Assembly: GCA_023402915.1 (NCBI GenBank)
Contig: JAEYFO010000170.1
Span: 1 to 15,552, forward strand
Length of the DNA: 15,552 nt
Direction: 5' to 3'
Source of the DNA: Bacillota bacterium
GTDB lineage: Bacteria > Bacillota > Clostridia > Christensenellales > CALWSW01
In this document: positions 15,086 to 15,552 of the stretch, one piece after another
How the letters are laid out: the number at the start of each line of letters is the position of its first letter
Numbering within the stretch: the stretch's first letter is position 1
Position numbers and translations under genes: made by a program
Notes under the pieces: generated by a model
What the model saw: only the letters and a program-made list of their open reading frames with translations
What the model was told of the DNA's origin: nothing
Database searches by the model: none

Positions 15086-15346
15086 TCATACTGTTTGCAG
15101 CATATCGATCATATTCTGCTGAAACGATGGTCCGTTTTCCTTGTACACAACCTTTATCGCAACATCCCCTATCCGAAAGCAGTAGGGATTCTGTATTTGG
15201 CGCATGAATTCAGCTACTCGCTCCGGAACAGGTTTTGTTTCATCAATCGTAACCTGATTCAGGTCGATCAAGTCGTTTTTATCTATGGAACGGACATCCA
15301 CGGCTCGAAGCTGTTCCAATCTTTCGTTTATCCTTAAACTATCCAC
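15086..15346 (-). CDS. Small DUF6870-like accessory protein of the element
   Basis: 86 residues from a GTG at 15346, chosen because AAAGGAG lies exactly 8 nt upstream; the ATG at 15379 (97 residues) has no ribosome site. The core AVDVRSIDKNDLIDLNQVTI, then RVAEFMRQIQNPYCFRIGDV and AIKVVYKE, resembles from memory the DUF6870 proteins often found in Firmicute conjugative elements beside recombinases. No transmembrane segment or DNA-binding motif is apparent; function unknown. It reads in the same direction as the recombinases, 138 nt upstream, and may be co-regulated with them. It could encode a directionality or transfer accessory factor, but nothing in the sequence shows it. Confidence 0.72.
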   Translation of the reverse strand: MDSLRINERLEQLRAVDVRSIDKNDLIDLNQVTIDETKPVPERVAEFMRQIQNPYCFRIGDVAIKVVYKENGPSFQQNMIDMLQTV

Positions 15347-15415
15347 AACAGGAACTCCTTTCCTAAACTCTAACTCCATTTTTGACCAATTGAATAGGTT
15401 TTATTCCTTCAAACG

Positions 15416-15552
15416 ATGCAGTCACCCTCCGCCCGTGGCGAACGGGTCCATGGAAGTCTCATCCCCCCGCCTTCATTATGGCCGGGCCGCGAATTACGGA
15501 AGTATCATTATTGCCCCTGGCGGATCATCGCGCATACGGTTGCCGTCCGTAT
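15416..15552 (+). other. GC-rich right-edge segment with an open plus-strand frame
   Basis: From about 15411 the composition turns GC-rich against the element around it. The plus frame is open from an ATG at 15416 to the edge (MQSPSARGERVHGSLIPPPS...) but has no ribosome site, and the minus frames contain several stops. No gene can be assigned. It could be the edge of another cargo module or a non-coding conserved block. Confidence 0.25.

Larger units (their letters stand above)
9786..15552 (-). mobile_element. One end of an integrative element with a serine-recombinase triplet, inserted in spoVAC
   Basis: Starts where SpoVAC homology ends (junction within about 9783-9800) and continues past the right edge. 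Base composition falls sharply against the GC-rich host genes. Contents: an AT-rich, repeat-bearing terminus, three coupled large serine recombinase genes reading toward the junction, and a small accessory gene. Serine-recombinase triplets at one end are known from some streptococcal and gut Firmicute conjugative elements; no conjugation genes are visible here, so ICE status is an inference. The exact crossover dinucleotide cannot be fixed without the far junction or an empty site. Confidence 0.85.

Overview
The window looks like a piece of chromosome from an anaerobic, spore-forming Clostridia relative (inference: GC-rich host genes, a three-gene spoVAC-D-E operon, a T-box-controlled thrS, and secreted flavinylated reductases of the kind common in gut Oscillospiraceae-like bacteria). 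Nearly every supported gene is on the minus strand, so the window reads right to left. Very long plus-strand ORFs opposite the GC-rich genes are composition shadows.

Host part (1-9785). From right to left: a 3' remnant of spoVAC, intact spoVAD and spoVAE (spore membrane and dipicolinate transport), a YlmH-type S4 RNA-binding protein with its own promoter, a secreted flavoprotein with two FMN-binding domains and a FAD domain, a consensus promoter plus T-box riboswitch driving thrS, a lipoprotein-type FMN/FAD reductase of the fumarate/urocanate reductase family, and the start of a MerR-family regulator that runs off the left edge. The reductase promoter has a 19-bp spacer holding an imperfect dyad, the classic layout of a MerR-activated promoter, which suggests the neighbouring MerR protein controls it.

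Mobile part (about 9786-15552 and beyond). Homology to SpoVAC stops after 37 codons, and a less GC-rich region begins. It holds three tandem large serine recombinases, all with intact catalytic motifs and translationally coupled, a small DUF6870-like protein upstream of them, and an AT-rich terminus with an 18-bp direct repeat and four ATAGGG motifs. This is one end of an integrative element inserted inside spoVAC; the 5' part of spoVAC and its promoter should lie at the far end, outside the window.

Most notable: a recombinase-triplet element splitting a sporulation operon, which resembles skin-type sporulation-gene interruptions but affects a forespore-expressed gene; a probable MerR/19-bp-spacer circuit on an extracellular reductase; and a second flavin reductase in which the catalytic residues of fumarate reductases are replaced.
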